Assembly (NCBI GenBank): GCA_024278155.1
Contig: JAJRTT010000077.1
Coordinates: forward strand, 1-8,238
DNA length: 8,238 nt
From: Bacteroidota bacterium
GTDB lineage: Bacteria; Bacteroidota; Bacteroidia; Bacteroidales; JAADJA01
Reading direction: 5' to 3'
The position numbers were made by a program, and so were the translations under genes. Below are positions 7,561-8,238 of the stretch, one piece after another. The notes under the pieces were generated by a model. That model saw only the letters and a program-made list of their open reading frames with translations, was not told the origin of the DNA and did no database searches. The first letter of the stretch is position 1. The number at the start of each line of letters is the position of its first letter.

Positions 7561-8238
7561 TTAGAATTTCGCCCATCGCGGCATCACATTCAAATCAATA
7601 TCAAACACAAACCTTCCCAAAAACCAAACAACCAGCGAAATTACAATAATCCCGATAAGGTTTAGGATCAACCCGGTTTTGGCCATGGAACTTATCTCGA
7701 TGCGGTTTGTGCCAAAAATGATGGCATTTGGTGGTGTGGCCACAGGGAGCATAAAGGCCATTGAACCTGCAAGTGTTGCGGCCAACATAAACAACATAGG
7801 GTTGATATTGGACGAAACGGCCAGTCCCGCAAGGATGGGGAGCAGCATTTGCGTAGTGGCCGTATTGGAAGTAACTTCGGTAAGGAAAATCATAAGCGTT
7901 GTAACACAAATAACTATTATCAAAGGGTGAAAATGGATTACGGCGCTCAATTGGTTACCGATCCAAACGGACAAGCCCGAAACCACAAACCCCTTTGCAA
8001 GGGCAAAACCGCCACCAAAAAGCAGGATGATGTTCCAGGGGATTTGATGGGCGGTTTTCCAATCCATCACCTTTTTGTTCCCTTTTTTACCGGAAGGGAT
8101 CAAAAACAGAAGTATCCCAATAGTGACTGCCACCGTCCCATCGTTCAGGTATCCAGGGTTGTTGAACAAACCGGCCCAACCGGGAATGGTAAAATTGCCC
8201 AGCGAAATATCGGCGCGGGTGAGCAAAAGCAGGGCAAA
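7561..8238 (-). CDS. SLC13/DASS-family divalent anion:Na+ symporter, C-terminal part (5' end beyond the right edge)
   Basis: The C-terminal 225 residues of an integral membrane symporter that imports dicarboxylates, sulfate or phosphate with sodium; which substrate is not decidable. Family marks in order (counted from the window edge): IPGW at 28-31, DGTVAVTIGILLFLIP at 33-48, MDWKTAHQIPWNIILLFGGG at 58-77, the second SNT motif (S124-N125-T126, within TEVTSNTATTQ), and ATPPNAIIFGT at 167-177. In this family the SNT motif and the following loop build half of the sodium and substrate site, and both look intact. About six hydrophobic segments are visible. The frame stays open to the last base (FALLLLTRADIS), so the true start is outside; the TTG at 8224-8226 is an internal Leu. 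The stop is TAA at 7561-7563. Confidence 0.92.
   Translation of the reverse strand, partial: FALLLLTRADISLGNFTIPGWAGLFNNPGYLNDGTVAVTIGILLFLIPSGKKGNKKVMDWKTAHQIPWNIILLFGGGFALAKGFVVSGLSVWIGNQLSAVIHFHPLIIVICVTTLMIFLTEVTSNTATTQMLLPILAGLAVSSNINPMLFMLAATLAGSMAFMLPVATPPNAIIFGTNRIEISSMAKTGLILNLIGIIVISLVVWFLGRFVFDIDLNVMPRWAKF

Overview
The window looks like chromosomal DNA of a member of the Bacteroidota, though genus and species cannot be read from it. The reasons are the gene types (large PAS/GAF hybrid histidine kinases whose receiver domains carry an AEDE-x-SNF signature, and a sensor with a periplasmic TPR domain ending in a KENEIEKL-type coiled coil), the absence of strong Shine-Dalgarno sequences, and AT-rich intergenic DNA. 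No rRNA, tRNA, CRISPR array, insertion sequence or phage gene was seen.

Left half, plus strand (1-5731): two hybrid sensor histidine kinases lie head to tail only 16 bases apart, probably in one operon. The first is cut by the left edge and shows PAS-GAF-PAS-HisKA-HATPase-REC with no membrane segment in the visible part. The second is complete and begins at a GTG codon: signal peptide, seven TPR units with a nearly exact 40-residue period, coiled coil, one membrane helix, two PAS domains, HisKA, HATPase and REC. Their kinase and receiver cores are clearly paralogous, and every catalytic residue checked is intact. No HPt protein or DNA-binding response regulator lies next to them, so the output target is outside the window or elsewhere in the genome.

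Right half, minus strand (5805-8238): three genes point left, converging on the kinase operon. In transcription order they are an SLC13/DASS-type anion:sodium symporter (N-terminal part beyond the right edge), a membrane-anchored DUF218 (YdcF/SanA-like) protein, and an EamA/DMT-family ten-helix transporter. Nothing ties them to one pathway.

The least ordinary feature is non-coding. Two 44-base palindromic elements (13-base arm, 18-base loop, 13-base arm) lie on either side of the EamA gene in opposite orientation and match at 38 of 44 positions. They resemble a REP/MITE-like dispersed repeat. One sits between the convergent 3' ends of the second kinase and the EamA gene; the other lies in the leader of the EamA gene and creates a spurious N-terminal extension in its reading frame. 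No complete new system is evident; the repeat pair and the TPR hybrid kinase are the points most worth following.
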